Counted from the stretch's first letter, positions 23,715 to 36,042 are shown. The stretch is 64,000 nt of DNA from Microcebus murinus (GCF_040939455.1 NC_134108.1:49413501-49477500), one strand, 5' to 3'. Translations and numbers: made by a program. Notes: generated from the sequence alone by a model not told the origin.

Positions 23715-25357
23715 GTTTATCTTTACATTAAGAGATTCCTAGTAAGACGATTTCTTTAATGTACTCCTTAAAAGAAAATTTGGTATATTTCCATGAGAAA
23801 TAGACTCAAGATTAGCTTTGAATGTTAAAAGAGCATTCTCCTAGCTAGTTCATTGTTGCCATGACAGTGCTGGCAGTGCAAGTGTTGTAGTAACTCCTTG
23901 CAATGATCTTATTTTAGACCCTAACGTTTGCAGTGCTGAACGTCCCCTTCCCTGCCCCACAAGTAACTCTAGTGGAAAAGTACTGGTTTTATAGCTGGCC
24001 TCTGTCTTTGTAACTGAAAGACTGCACTATTATGGGCTTAAAAAAATAGTGTAGGAGTGTTGAGTATTTTTCCTGTGGATCATGAATGTTTGAAATCTTC
24101 CAAAACATGGTATTGCATTACATGTCATACAGCAAGTTGTTTACAGCTAAAAAGAAAAGGAGCCTCAATTGTCTCTTTGGAAATCAAGCCCAGATTGTAT
24201 AATATAATTATATCAAGCTCATACATCAATCATTTTTTCATTTGTGTGTCTCCCATGCATACTTTAAATTCAGCTTATTCTTTTATTCAGTTATTATATT
24301 ATGGAAAATTGTCATTAGAACTATAAAGGATTGTGTTTAAACAGTGTAGAAAAGTACTGTTTCATGTCCTTTCCATAATTAAACATTTATCTGCTTAAAT
24401 TATAACATTTTAATCTTGATTTCTTAAATTGTGAACTCACTTAAGTTATATAATGATTTTAAGAAATTACGCAATTTGAACTGAGTACCCAAACTAACAT
24501 AATTGTTGAGGCATTTTTAACTTTATTATCTCTGTGTTATAAATTAGATTTTAAAATTCTTCATTGATATTTTGTAATTGTAAATTCTATTATAATTGTA
24601 CCATTAAGCACAAAATACTTTCAAACTCATAATAGTAAGTGCCATTTTATATACTTTTGCATACCACTGATTGGGTCAAAGTTTTGGTATCTTTGGCATG
24701 TGCACTAATAATCTACTATAGCATAATGAAACAAAATGATTTTAGCAATTGACCTTGTCAAAGAAGATGGAAAATCTAAATACTAAAAATTATATTTGCT
24801 TTTTTCTAAATACCACATTAAAGCTTAGTTTATCTTCCTTAGATGTTAAAGATTTATAACATATCTTGCATGACTGGGCCTGAGTTGAGTATTAGAGTGT
24901 GAATATCAAACAGTCCCTTTTCTTTCTTCAGTTTAACATAGAAAAATAATTTTTAAACAAAAATTTGACCTCAGGCTAGAATTGAATTTGGCCTTTACAC
25001 CAAGCAATGAGAGTTTATCAGAAGCGTGTTTATTATTATTCCCTTAATGGTAATTATTCTGATAAAGAGGTATGTAATTCCAATCTACACTAGTCTTTGA
25101 TGGCTCCTTCTTTGATTATGGAAGTAAATGTATAGTAATATGTGAAGATTCAATTCAAACCTTGAGATAAATATTCTTTCATTTTCATACTACATATTTA
25201 TTTTATTAGTTGGAATGAAACTAAATTTGGTTAGTTCTTTTCTTTTGTCAAAATACTTAATGGCAGAGTTGTTATTGTTTTCCTGAACTGCACGGTACCT
25301 CTCCATCTGACTTATCTCTCCATCTAAGGCTGAAATGAGTTTGGTTTTTCAAGATAA
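23715..25357. other. Intron DNA, nothing recognised
   Basis: AT-rich. It includes an open frame at 24057-24326 without splice or repeat context. No gene, RNA or named repeat is supported. Confidence 0.4.
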
Positions 25358-25572
25358 GAATTCATTTAAAATCTTTCTTTGTATCTGATACTGTTCTGGC
25401 ATTGTGGGAAATATATTTTTTTTAAAAGTAGAAGACCACACTGCCCTTAAGAATTTTGTAGTGAATTCATTTAAAATCTTTCTTTGTATCTGATACTGTT
25501 ATGGCTTGTAGGGAATATTTGGAAAAAAAAAATAAATAAAAGACCACACTGCCCTTAAGAATTTTGCAGTGA
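25358..25572 (+). repeat. Local tandem duplication, two ~105-bp units
   Basis: Unit 1 (25358-25462) and unit 2 (25463-25572) both begin 'gaattcatttaaaatctttctttgtatctgatactgtt' and end 'gaccacactgcccttaagaattttg(t/c)agtga'. They differ mainly in the A/T-rich middle (a T-run with an A-run versus a longer A-run). Adjacent head-to-tail copies without transposon ends indicate a simple local duplication. Confidence 0.9.
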
Positions 25573-26200
25573 TTTAGAGAAAAAAAAATTTAAGAAAAAA
25601 ATCAAGACTATGGCTAAAAATATAAAATTTTATGGTAGTATGTTGATAACAGTGCAACTACTGGTAGGAGAGTGTATTATACAGCCAGCTTTCTAGAGGG
25701 CAGTTGGATATTAGTCAAAAATCTTAAAAATATGTACTGTTAATTCCAATTCTAGGAAAACATCTCAAAAAGATTCATGTATGAGGATAATCACTACAGT
25801 GCTATTTATAATATAAATGTACTATCTATAGGTATTTTATATGCAAGTAGGTAATCTAAATATCTAATAGATTAAATATGATATGTGTATGAAGGACTGT
25901 TATAGCTATTAAAAATTGTTTTAAAATGCATTCATAAGAAAAAATTATATACTTAAGTAGAGAAAACAGCTTTAAAACAATATGCCAAATATATATTTTT
26001 TATAGAGAAGAGGGAAAAATTAGAAAAGTACATGTACCAAAATATGAACCATAGTTCTCTTTTAGGATTGGGATTATTGGTGATTTTAATTTTTTTTATA
26101 ATGATAATCAGTAGTAATTATTTAATTTTACTCAGTGCTTACCAAATGCCAAGCATTGTGGTAAGCATTTTACATATAACATTTGCAGTGTTTCAATGGG
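25573..26200. other. Intron DNA with MIR-like fragment
   Basis: Mostly AT-rich L1-like or unique sequence. A MIR-like fragment ('cagtgcttaccaaatgccaagcattgtggtaagcattttacatataacattt') sits at about 26132-26185, cut by the following L1 end. Confidence 0.4.
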
Positions 26201-26209
26201 TTACAGGGG

Positions 26210-26765
26210 TTTTTTTTTTATTTCATCATATTATGGGGGTACAAATATTGTTAAGGTTACATATATTGCCCTTGCCACCACCACCCCCCTCCACCCCCCC
26301 TACCTCCTAACCCCCCTAAGTCAGAGCTTCTAGTGTATCCATCCTCACTGTGGTGCACATCGCACTCATTATGTAAGTATACACCCGTGCCCTCCTCCAC
26401 CCTCCCACCCACCCAAACCTGATAAATGTGTCTTTTTTTTTTTTTTTGACATTTTGGTTACATTTTATATCTTTGCCTCTCCCTAAGAAGGGTTAGGGTG
26501 GAGGTATGCCCTTCCCCTCCACAATGCTCACCACATCCCTAAGATGTGAGTCTACCCCTCCCCCCCAATCCCTGATGAACACTACCACCATTTGAGCACC
26601 ATAGTTTTAATCAGTCAGTACCAATTTGATGGCAAGTACATGTGGAGCCCATTTTCGTGATCTTGTGTTGCCTCACTTTGGATAAATGCACTTAAGCTTA
26701 ATCCAGGATAGTATAAGCAGTGCTAGCTCGCTGTTGTTTGGGTTACAGGTTTTGAGAGGGAAATC
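26210..26765 (-). mobile_element. L1 3' end, antisense, strepsirrhine type
   Basis: A T-rich start leads into the complement of 'aaccttaacaatatttgtacccccataatatgatgaaat', an L1 3' terminus common in lemurs and galagos. A C-rich stretch follows (about 26275-26420, G-rich on the sense strand, typical of L1 3' UTRs), then a second T-run at about 26432-26447 and further 3'-UTR-like sequence. It may be two overlapping copies. No ORF2 is retained. Confidence 0.55.
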
Positions 26766-27203
26766 TTCCCCAAACAAAATAAGTACACAGATATGCATGT
26801 ACCCACTTAGGATAAGATTAGATTAAGTTTCTGATGTATTTAGCCAAGGAAACAGCAATTTCTTAGAAACTAGGCATTCTCATTGAGAAGAAGTACTTGC
26901 AGCGTACTTTGGTGCTGCTTTCCTTGGACCACAGGGTTCTTAAAGGGCAGCGCAACTGCTGATGACACTGACTGAGTATTCAGAGTCACACCATATCTGC
27001 AAAACTCAATTCTTACCAGACTATTTATTGCCTTTTTTATTTGGTGTTTATACCCATATTCTGGAAGAATTTACACAATTATCTATGCACTTACTTTGAA
27101 GGCCCATTTCCCTGCAGTCTCTCATTTTATACCTATAATGATTCTGTAAGGTGAGTTTTACACTTTATAGAAATAGGAAATAGAACTGGAAAGATTAAGT
27201 AAC

Positions 27204-27313
27204 TATACCATCTAGGTTTGTCTACATACACACTATGATGTCTACACAATGATGAGATTGCCTAATGATGCATTTCTCAGAAGTATCCCTGTTGTTAAGC
27301 AACTCATGACTAT
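27204..27313 (-). mobile_element. MER2-like transposon fragment
   Basis: The sequence from 'accatctaggtttgtctac' to 'gcatttctcagaagtatccctgttgttaagcaactcatgacta' is the reverse complement of the first ~110 bp of a MER2/Tigger1-like element. A TA follows at 27312-27313. The other end is missing. Confidence 0.7.
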
Positions 27314-27319
27314 AATCTA

Positions 27320-28006
27320 GAGCACAAAAAGATCAGGATGGGTTAGGATGATAAAGACAGCTTAATAGGAATAAATTATAATGTAATAATTAATCCTGCA
27401 GACTAAGTTTAGGCCTCATTTTTGTTTCCTTTTTGTGGCCCCCTTTTATCTTCCTTGTGCCATCTGTCAGTGTCCATGTATGCACATGTAATCATAATTT
27501 TTGTCAAAATTCCTCACGACAGTGTTGGGCATTATAAATAAAACATTTCCAGCTTTGCAGTTTCCATGTAGTTAATACCATCATAATGTAAAGATTGAGA
27601 TGGCTAAAAGAAGTTGTAAAAATTGTATTAAATAATTAGCATTTCCCTGGAATGTCACTATATGTGGCATTCAAATTCATACACTTATCCTGTATTTAAA
27701 AACTCATTGAAAGGAAGTAGAATTAAGATCTTGAATCTTGTCTAATGAGTTAAACTTCCAGAATAAACTAGGACTAATGGTCAGCCAGTGTCCATTGGCA
27801 CATTAGTATTTGTTAAAATACTGAAGTATTTTCATACAGGTTGGTAAGTAGTAAGTAGAAACTGCAAAGAGCAATAAAATTAATAATGCATGATCAAGAT
27901 GGGTGGTTTATCTTAGAATACACACATGAACTTAGGTCCCAAGCTGGTCTGGTCACTGAAGCATGGAGCTAGGAAATTTCCTTAGCTGTCCTATTATTTA
28001 TTTCAG
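27320..28006. other. Intron DNA, nothing recognised
   Basis: No named repeat was identified. It ends with a pyrimidine-rich stretch and AG that serve the candidate exon at 28007. Confidence 0.4.
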
Positions 28007-28056
28007 ATATTGAGGAAGATGCAGAAGCCCTTGGTTGGCAGAGAGAGACTATGCAG
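28007..28056 (+). CDS. Candidate coding exon 3
   Basis: The pyrimidine-rich tract 'cttagctgtcctattatttatttcAG' precedes a 50-nt segment that ends ATGCAG|GTGAAC, a reasonable donor. After the two bases needed to complete the codon left by the 23663 candidate (making Asp), it reads 16 codons, IEEDAEALGWQRETMQ, ending in phase 0. The segment is also open in phase 0, so frame choice depends on the exon 2 call. It is unique sequence just left of an old repeat (28215 on). Short length keeps confidence moderate. Confidence 0.4.
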
Positions 28057-28214
28057 GTGAACTGAGGAGGATCTAATCTGTAAACCCACACAAGAAGTGT
28101 CATTTATACCAAAGGTCCAGACTTAGGTTGTGACTAGGGAGGCTACCACAAGCCAGGAGCAAAGACCTTCAGGGTACAGTTCTTCTGGTGGGCTTGAAGA
28201 GCTTTTCTTTATCA

Positions 28215-28822
28215 ACTGAATTGGTTATCTGTAGCTTCATAACAAATTTGGTGGTTTAAAACAATACACAAATATTACCTCACAATTTCTGTGAGTCAAG
28301 TATCTGGTAACAGCTTAGCTGGGATCTCTCCTTCAGAGTCTCCCATAAGGTTGCAATTAAGATGTCTCCCCAGGGCTGTGGTCTCACCTGAAGGCTCAGA
28401 TGGAGAAGGATTTGCTCAAGTGCATGATTGCTGGCAAATTGAGGGCCTCAGTTTCTTGTGGACAGTTCGCTAGAGGCTGCTCTCAGTTCTTTCCCACATG
28501 GGCATTTCTATCTGCCTCATCAAAGGAAGTACATTAGAAGAGCCAGAAAGAGTGCCAGCAAGACAGAAGCTACAGTCTTTTATAGCCTAATCTTGGGAAA
28601 GACATCCAATCGCTTTTGCCTTAATCTTTTCATTGGAAGCAAGTCCGTAGGTCCAGCCCACACCCAAGGGGAGCAGATCACACAGGGAGTGAATACCAGG
28701 AGGTGGAGATCATTGGGAGCCATTTTAAAAGCAGCTTACCACAACAAGTTATTTCCTGAAGTTGGGGAGGAAAGAGCCTCCCTGCATATTGTGAAGAAAG
28801 CTTTGATTTAGGGTATATACTT
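28215..28822 (+). repeat. Unassigned old interspersed repeat, copy 1
   Basis: It begins 'ggttatctgtagcttcataacaaatttggtggtttaaaacaatac' and ends 'gtgaataccaggaggtggagatcattgggagccattttaaaagcagcttaccacaa'. A second copy lies at about 45030-45770 with the same order of blocks. Open frames inside are not genes. I do not recall the exact family name. Confidence 0.65.
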
Positions 28823-29142
28823 GGGAACCTGATCAGTGTCCAGAAGAGAGTGTGTTCCAGCAAGTGATAGTGTGAGCCTAGTCTCTGACTCTTTTCTATC
28901 CTTGCAGCCAGTCTCTAGATAAAGGAGCCTCCTGCCAGCCTGGCCAATAAGTACCTTTCCCCAGGCCCTGCCACCTCACTAGCTGGGGACCACCTCTCTT
29001 CAGTGGGAGAGGCCTGCCTGCCTCTAGCAACTTCTTCATCTTCCTCTTTCTTCTCTTCCCCCATGACTCTCCTGTTCCCCATTATTCCTGTGCAACCCTA
29101 GGAAACTTTCTACTTCCCATTCTTTGCACTAAAACAGCATTT

Positions 29143-29430
29143 GGGCCAGGCACAGTGACTCATGCCTGTAATCCAAGCACTCTGGGAGACCAAGGCAGAA
29201 GGATTGCTTGAGGTCAGGAGTTGAGACCAGCCTGAACAAGAGATCGCCATCCCTACTAAAAATAGAAAAATTAGCCAGGCGTGGTAGCAAATGCCTTTAG
29301 TCCCAGCTCCTTGGGAGGCTGAGGCAGGATGATCACTTGAGTCCAGGAGTTTGAGGTTGCTGTGAGCTATGATGACACCACTACACTCTACCCTTGGGTG
29401 ACAGAGCAAGAACCTGTCTCAAAGAAAAAT
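29143..29430 (+). mobile_element. Alu SINE, sense
   Basis: Body 'gggccaggcacagtgactcatgcctgtaatcc' through 'gggtgacagagcaagaacctgtctcaaag', then an AT-rich tail that became a TA microsatellite (29431-29475). It lacks the lemur-specific linker and is more diverged, so probably an older subfamily. Confidence 0.9.
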
Positions 29431-29639
29431 TATATATATATAAAATGTATATAAATTTATATATGTATATAAAAACCAGCTTCTATCCAAAAGGAAGTAG
29501 CAGAAAGCTTTCTTTTAATCATTCAATGATAATCTAATGAGCTATGAATCAAATCTCATCTGTGTCTAGGATTTGGGGGGAAAGGGAATTAAAAACAAAT
29601 CCCAAAACTTTTATGAGCATTCTAAAACGAATAATGAGT

Positions 29640-29900
29640 GGGATTTAATATTATGCAAACCCATTTTCTCATTTATAAGTGGGAGCTATGGCTACACAAG
29701 GACACACAGAGTGGAATAATGGACATTGGAGACTCAGAAATGGGGAGAAGGAGGGATGAAAAATTATCTATGGGATACAATATACGCTACTTGAGTGATG
29801 GGTACACCAAAAGCCCAGACTCCACCACTATGCAATATATACATGTAATGGAATTCAACTTGTGCCCCCTAAATCTATTTTTTAAAAAGTTGTAAATCTG
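29640..29900 (+). mobile_element. L1 3' UTR fragment
   Basis: 'ttctcatttataagtgggagctatggctacacaaggacacac', 'gagtgatgggtacaccaaaagcccagac' and 'tgtaatggaattcaacttgtgccccctaaatctatttttta' match the 3' UTR of primate L1 elements. The 85-codon open frame here is repeat-derived. Confidence 0.8.
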
Positions 29901-30103
29901 AAATTTAAAATATATATATTATGCAAACCTAAATTTCTATTCAGATCTCTCAAACTCAAGTTGATATACTTTACTATCAACTTAGTAGTATCTATAAGGA
30001 AGAGATATAATAATTTTATCTTTTTTCATTTTATGTCTTAATCCTTATGTATTTTGGCTGTTGCAGAACCACAGAGAAATTATTACATAACTGATAGCAA
30101 TTT

Positions 30104-30431
30104 TTTCTTTTCTTGAGACAGAGTCTCACTTTGTTGCCCAGGCTAGAGTGAGTGCCATGGCATCAGCCCAGCTCACAGCAACCTCAAACTCCTGGGCTCA
30201 AGCAATCCTCCTGCCTCAGCCTCCCGATTAGCTGGGACTACAGGCAATGCACCACCATGCCTGGCTAATTTTTTCTATATGTATTAGTTGGCCAATTAAT
30301 TTCTTTCTATTTATAGTAGAGACAGGGTCTCGCTCTTGCTCAGGCTGGTTTCGAACTCCTGACCTTGAGCAATCGTCCACCTTGGCCTCCCAGAGAGCTA
30401 GGATTACAGGTGTGAGCCACGGCGCCCAACC
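30104..30431 (-). mobile_element. Alu SINE, antisense, strepsirrhine type
   Basis: Full-length body with the 'attagttggccaattaatttctttctatttatagtagag' linker. Target duplication ctgatagcaatt lies at 30091-30102 and 30432-30443. Confidence 0.95.
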
Positions 30432-30675
30432 CTGATAGCAATTAAAAAAAAAAATTATCCTACTGAATACAATGTTAAATGAGGTTAGGTCTTTTCATTT
30501 ATAGGGAAAGCTCTTGATTTCAGTAAAAAAGAAATCATTATTTATAATTTTCTCATTTCATTTTTAGTATCTTGGCCAAATATTTTATTAAAATTAAACT
30601 TTTTCATGTATTTTTTTCATGTGTATTTTAAATCTAGGAAGGGTATTTATGTACATATATACCCATACACACATA

Positions 30676-31188
30676 TGGTCATGCGTTGTTTAATGTCAGG
30701 GATACATTTTGAGAAATGCCCCACTAGGTGGTTTTATTGTTGTGTAGACATCATAGCATGCACTGACACAAACCTAGATCATATAGCCTACTACATGCCT
30801 AGGCTATATGGTACAGCCCAGGCGTCCTCAAACTGCGGCCCGCGGGCCATATGAGGGTGTTTTTGCCCATTTGTTTTTTTACTTCAAAATAAGATATGTG
30901 CAGTGTGCATAGGAATTTGTTCATAGTTTTTTTAAAACTATAGTCCAGCCCTCCAATGGTCTGAGGGACAGTGAACTGGCCCCCTGTTTAAAAAGTTTGA
31001 GGACTCCTGGTATAGCCTGTTGCTCCTAGGCTACAAACCTGTACAGCATGTTACTCTACTGAATATTGTAGGCAAGTGTAACACAATGGTAAGTATTTGT
31101 GTATCTAAACATAGAAAAGGCACAGTAAAAATATGGTATTATAATATTAATATTATAGGACCACCATTATATTTGTGGCACATGACTG
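30676..31188 (+). mobile_element. MER2/Tigger1-like transposon, interrupted
   Basis: TA at 30674-30675 and 31189-31190. The left end is 'tggtcatgcgttgtttaatgtcagggatac' and the right end 'ttgtggcacatgactg'. Internal MER2 blocks ('acaaacctagatcatatagcctactacatgcctaggctatatgg', 'acagcatgttactctactgaatattgtaggc') are split by the hAT insertion at 30819. Confidence 0.85.
30819..31009. mobile_element. 191-bp non-autonomous hAT transposon
   Basis: Termini CAGGCGTCCTCAAACT and the complement of AGTTTGAGGACTCCTG match at 15 of 16 positions. The 8-bp target duplication GTACAGCC (30811-30818) / GTATAGCC (31010-31017) differs at one base, and hAT elements make 8-bp duplications. Next to the left end is gcggcccgcgggcc, a small palindrome. 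The near-identical ends suggest a younger insertion than its MER2-like host. It encodes nothing. Confidence 0.9.
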
Positions 31189-31190
31189 TA

Positions 31191-32160
31191 TATCCAAGTG
31201 GTAACAGGGTTATCTCTTGGTAGTAGTTTATGCTTTTCTGTGTTTTTCCAAAATTTCTATAATGGGTGCATATATTTCTTATAGTAAGACCAAACATGTC
31301 ATTAAAAAGAAAATAGTTCAATATACCACTTTCTGTTCTTAGAATAATGACTTTTATGCTTAAGTAGAACATCAGCAAACTGTACCCTCTGAAATATTTC
31401 GTCTAGTATATGTACTAATTTTAAAAACTGTGATTCTTTTATTTCATTTAGAAATGTCTTTCTCTCAAAGATTTTGGCTATTAATGGAGAAGATTTTTTC
31501 CCTAATGGATTTTTCATTTATGGTTTTTTTCCCTTTGTCTTCATTACACTCAAGATTTATTCTGAATTCTCAGCTTGTTGTAGCTGTTATGAGCACTAGA
31601 TGGCACTCTTGCTCAACTGAATTTAGTTTATCAATCTATATTTTGGTGCTGTGGGCCTTAAGGAGAAGACTAGGGTGTGCAATTTAACAACACTTAGGTT
31701 TCCACTTTGTTTTAGAGGGAATTTGGAGGAGAAGGGGAAAATTTCCAAGTTTAAATATCCAATCTTGACTGGTTAAGTTTTTCCATCTATCTAGAAAATA
31801 ACCACATAGTAACAATGTTACCAGTCATTTGTTCCACAAATACTTATTGAGCACTTTACAATCATCAGGACTGTTCTAGGCACTCATAGGCGTCAATGGA
31901 CAAAAGAGATAAAAAATCACTACCCTCACAGAGCTTACATTCTAATGGGTTGATTTTTTTCCAAGCTCTACTCTAAGCTCTGTAAATGCATTCACCTGTT
32001 TAAGGTACCCTTTGAGTTTGAGGAAGCTGAGGTACAGAGAAGTTATCTAATTTGCCCCTGTTCAGTGAGCTAGTGTAGATGGCAGAGCTGGAATTCAAAC
32101 TTAGACATTTGGTTCCAAAGCTTGTTCTATTAATTTCAATGCTATACTACCTCTTAAAAC
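31191..32160. other. Intron DNA with old repeats
   Basis: An ancient dispersed repeat ('gttccacaaatacttattgagcactttacaatcatcaggactgttctagg', about 31825-31955) is followed by an antisense MIR-like element (31955-32155, 'tgaggaagctgaggtacagagaagttatc'). An acceptor-like site at 31449 has open frames but no donor, so it is not called as an exon. Confidence 0.45.
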
Positions 32161-32929
32161 CAAAAAATATCTTTTTATTGATTCTGTTGAAAGCAAATAA
32201 TATAATTTTACCTATTTATAATTTTTCCTAAATCTATTTAATTCAAATATTATTGCCATTTTTATTGAAAATCATTGACTAGATAAAATGCCTGTATTTT
32301 TTAATGATTTTGTGGTCAACTATCATATTGCCTTAGCTCTCTTTTAATATATGTAGATCAAGTCACAAATAAACACAGCTGGCCTTATTTAAATATATAT
32401 ATTTAAGCATCCTCATATCTCTGTTTATTGTAATCTCCTTGTGTTAGCCATGCAAAAATTTGGATATGTTTTATTAATAAAAGTGCTAACAGATTATGAT
32501 TCAGTTGTATTGATATAATGAAACATGGGGCATCAAGTATCAAAAGTTACTATTTTACTTGCCTTCCATCTCCAGTGTGTCATTTTACATTTTACTAGTA
32601 CTGTACTCTGCTTATTCCAAAAAAAGTCAATACATTATAAAAGTGAGAAATGATACAGAATCCTAAATTATTTCTTAGTCTGCGGATACAATTCGGGGGG
32701 GATTGGAGAAGCAAGTTCACGTTCCTCTGAAAACAGATATTATGTGACTTAGGGAAATTATACCTGTGTTTCTCAAGGACCAGAGTGATATTCAACAACA
32801 TACTTAATGTAAGCCACTAAGTATAGAGGAGAAATCACCAACCATCGATTGAAAATATTTATGACTAATTTATACATATATAATTGATAAGTAAAACTTA
32901 CCTTCAGGGAAGCTGAAATAAGTAATTGT

Positions 32930-33036
32930 TAACACCTAGTTAATAGCTCTGACTCCGCAGGCAAAGGCAAGATATGTAACCTAAACATTTGTACCCCCAT
33001 AATATTCTGAAATAAAATATATATATTTAAAAAAAA
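32930..33036 (+). mobile_element. L1 3' terminus, strepsirrhine type
   Basis: 'gatatgtaacctaaacatttgtacccccataatattctgaaataaaatata' followed by an A-run is the 3' end of the L1 type whose antisense copy appears at 26.2 kb. The 5' boundary is unclear. Confidence 0.6.
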
Positions 33037-35931
33037 AGCTAGTTATGCTCTTTTTCTTTTTTGCTGCAGAACATTTTAGATCACAAAACTATGCTTTGCA
33101 TATGCTAATAATTACAGTTAACTGACATTTAATTAAATGAAATAATTAGTAAAAGAGAACCCACTCTTGTTCACCAAGGACAAGAAAGTTTTCAGAGCAG
33201 AGATTTGTTTTGGAAGATGCTACAGTTTAAGGGTTCTCAAATTGAGGATTACAGCTATTTTAGGAGTCTGTGTGCCCCTTAAATTACATGCAAAACTCTG
33301 TAAACTCACTTGTATTTTTCTTCAGAGGGAGCCCAAGTTTTATCTGATTTTCGAAGATATTGTGATCTCCAAAAGATTAAGAACCACTGCTAAAACTAGA
33401 GAGATGTGCTACATGTTAAACTTCTTTTCTGTAAACTTTAGAGAAATTTTTTTTTCAAAGTTCAGCACACTTGAGATAGAGAAAAATTTAAGTGATTAAA
33501 ATTTGGTAGTTTTAAACCAACAAAGGGAAAATTTTATTGATTAAATGTTAGCTCATCCCTCTTGATCTGCTGATACTTGTGAAGATTATCTGGTGATTAG
33601 TTGTATTTTTTTCTTACGATGCAGGTCATAAACTGGCAGGTCCATACCTGGCAGTTTACAGGTTAAAAATTTAAGTCTGGCTTCCAGAATTGGAGACACA
33701 GGAAACCCAGAAGAGCACAGCAGAGCTGCAGCCCTCATGTAATATGAACAAGAAATACATATTAATACAGAAATTGGCCTTAGCCTGCCAGGATACACAT
33801 CCTGCGTATCTAACCTTGGGCAAGTTACTTAACATCTCTAAGCTTCAGTTTTATTATCAGCAAAATAAAGACAATAGCACTTTATTTCTTAAGGTAATTA
33901 GCACTGTGCCTGTGTTAGCACCAGCATGGAAGGAAAAAAAAAGTTAAATCTATCCTTGTATATGCCTTAATTGTGTAAAATAGCACCTCTTCTTACCCTC
34001 TAGTTCCTTATCTTGATTTATTTTTCTCATTAGCCCCAAACAGTACCTGACGTTGTTATTTATTGACTTGTTGATCTGTCTGCCCTACTAGGTTGTAAGC
34101 TCCATGAAGATGGAGACTTTTTCGTGTTCATTGCTGGCTCTAGGCCACTGCTAGTACATACAAACAGATGTCCAATAAATATTTGTTGAATGAATGAATA
34201 AATGTTCGCTATTATTAATTACTACTTGGCAATTTCTAACCACCTTCCCTTCCATCTGCCGGAAGCAGCTCTTGCTTCTTCTCTTTAAATGAGATGGGTA
34301 GGCCAAGAAGAAAGTCTCCTTCCGTAAGTGGATAGCTGAAGTCATAGCTTCAAAAGGAATATTAATCTCTTACAGGCCCTTTCTACTCAAAAGTATGGCC
34401 TACAGATTAGCAGCACCTGTACTGCCTAGGAGAATATTAGAAATGCAGAATCTCAGGCCCGACCCTAGTCCTCCTGATTCTAAGGCCTGTTATAGTTTGA
34501 AAAGCACTATGTTGCCCATTTTAAGGATTTTGGATTTTATCTATAATTGAAATTTAGCAGTAATTGAGAACCACTAAAATATTTTAGGTTGGAGATTACA
34601 TTTTCAGATATGTGATTTAGAGTGCTCACTCTTGTGTCAGAAATACAAAAACAATATCTTTGGGAAGGGAAGCCATTGGCTGGGGACAGGAATGGGACCA
34701 AGGCTTTTCACTATGTACCTTTTCACAGGCCCACTCTGATAGGGTGGGCCCTGGCTAGCATATGGCTTGTTTATGCTGTCCTCCTATCCCAACCCCATGC
34801 TCAGCCCTACACCATGAAGGATGGACACCCTACCCTCACATCAGGACTCTGCACATCTTACATATAGCTGCTTCTTTTCCACTTCTGGGGCCTAAGGGTG
34901 TGCACATGGGCCCTGTGTTTAGCCATAGGGAGGACAACCCATGTGTAGGCCGTGGGATCAGGCTCAGCCCATTTGAGTAGAAACTCCTATGGTTCCAAGT
35001 ACCTGAAGCCTAATCTGGGTGGGCATGTGTTCTGGGTCCCATGGACATCATCTGTTAGAGGGATACAGATAGAAGAGGTCCACAGCAGGCCCTCTTAAGT
35101 GTGGAGGCCCTGCTGTTTGGCTTTCAGGCATGTGGTGCTCTTTTGCACCTTCTATTTCAAATCATGTGAGTGTATTTTGTTTAATGTGAGTATATTGTTT
35201 GCATAAAAAAAATTAAGTGGAACATTAAATTATAATAAAATAAAATCATGTTGGCTCCAATGTGGGGAGTGAACAGGAGGGGTACAACAATGGAAGCATG
35301 AACAGTTAAAAGGCTTATTTGCAGTGTTTCAGCAGTAGTTGATATAATGCTTGGACTAGCATGACAGTTATGAAGGTGCAGTTTCAACTCATTTTTTAAA
35401 TATTTCATTGTTACGTTGTTTAAGTTGCATAAACTCAGTATTATTAAATTTTTTTTCTTAAAGAGTTTGTGGAAATTAAGCTTTTTCACCCTCGAATATT
35501 TGAAAATGTTTTTGCTTTGCCCTCAGATATCATTATAGTTGATTAGAATATTAGGTTGAAATCATTTTCTCTCAGAACTGTGAAGTGATTATTCCATTAT
35601 TTTCTAGCATCTAATGTTTATAATGAGAAGTCATACCAGTCTGACTCTCATTCTTTTTGTATGATTTTTATTTTACTCCTCTCTAGGAGCCTTGTTTTTA
35701 TTTTTTCTCCAACTTTTTACAAAAGCCTCATGAACAGTTCAAAGGCTAGTACAGTTAATACTGTATACACTCCACCTAGACTCACATGTTAACTTTTAGC
35801 CACAATGGCTTTCTTATTTTTTTCTCTCCTTTTGCTCAGCCTCTTGAAAGTTACAAACACTTCACCCCTAAATACCTTATCATGTATCTTCTAAGAACAA
35901 GGATATTCTGGGAATCAAGATGTTTTTATTT
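33037..35931. other. Intron DNA, fragments of old repeats
   Basis: MER5-like phrases ('attaagaaccactgc', about 33379; 'ttgagaaccactaaaat', about 34565) and MIR-like tails (33820-33910, 34090-34200) are present. No exon is supported. The open frames at 33167-33499 and 34622-34980 lack splice support. Confidence 0.4.
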
Positions 35932-35941
35932 AACCTTAGAG

Positions 35942-36032
35942 GTTTTTTTTGTTTTTTTTTTTTTTTTGAGCAATCCGCCCGCCTCGGCCTCCCAAAAGCT
36001 AGGATTACAGGCGTGAGCCACCGCACCCGGCC
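35942..36032 (-). mobile_element. Short Alu 5'-end retrocopy with poly(A)
   Basis: Poly(T) (35943-35967, with one interrupting G) is followed by only the first ~65 bp of an Alu in antisense, ending 'gtgagccaccgcacccggcc'. It is flanked by the duplication aaccttagag (35932-35941 and 36033-36042). Because the RNA 5' end and a tail are present but the rest of the SINE is missing, it looks like retroposition of a short Alu left-end RNA rather than ordinary truncation. Confidence 0.85.
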
Positions 36033-36042
36033 AACCTTAGAG

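Noticed and set aside
33064..33120. Candidate exon after 'ctctttttcttttttgctgcag'
   Set aside because: Phase 0 hits stop codons quickly and no acceptable donor follows; the tract abuts an L1 3' end.
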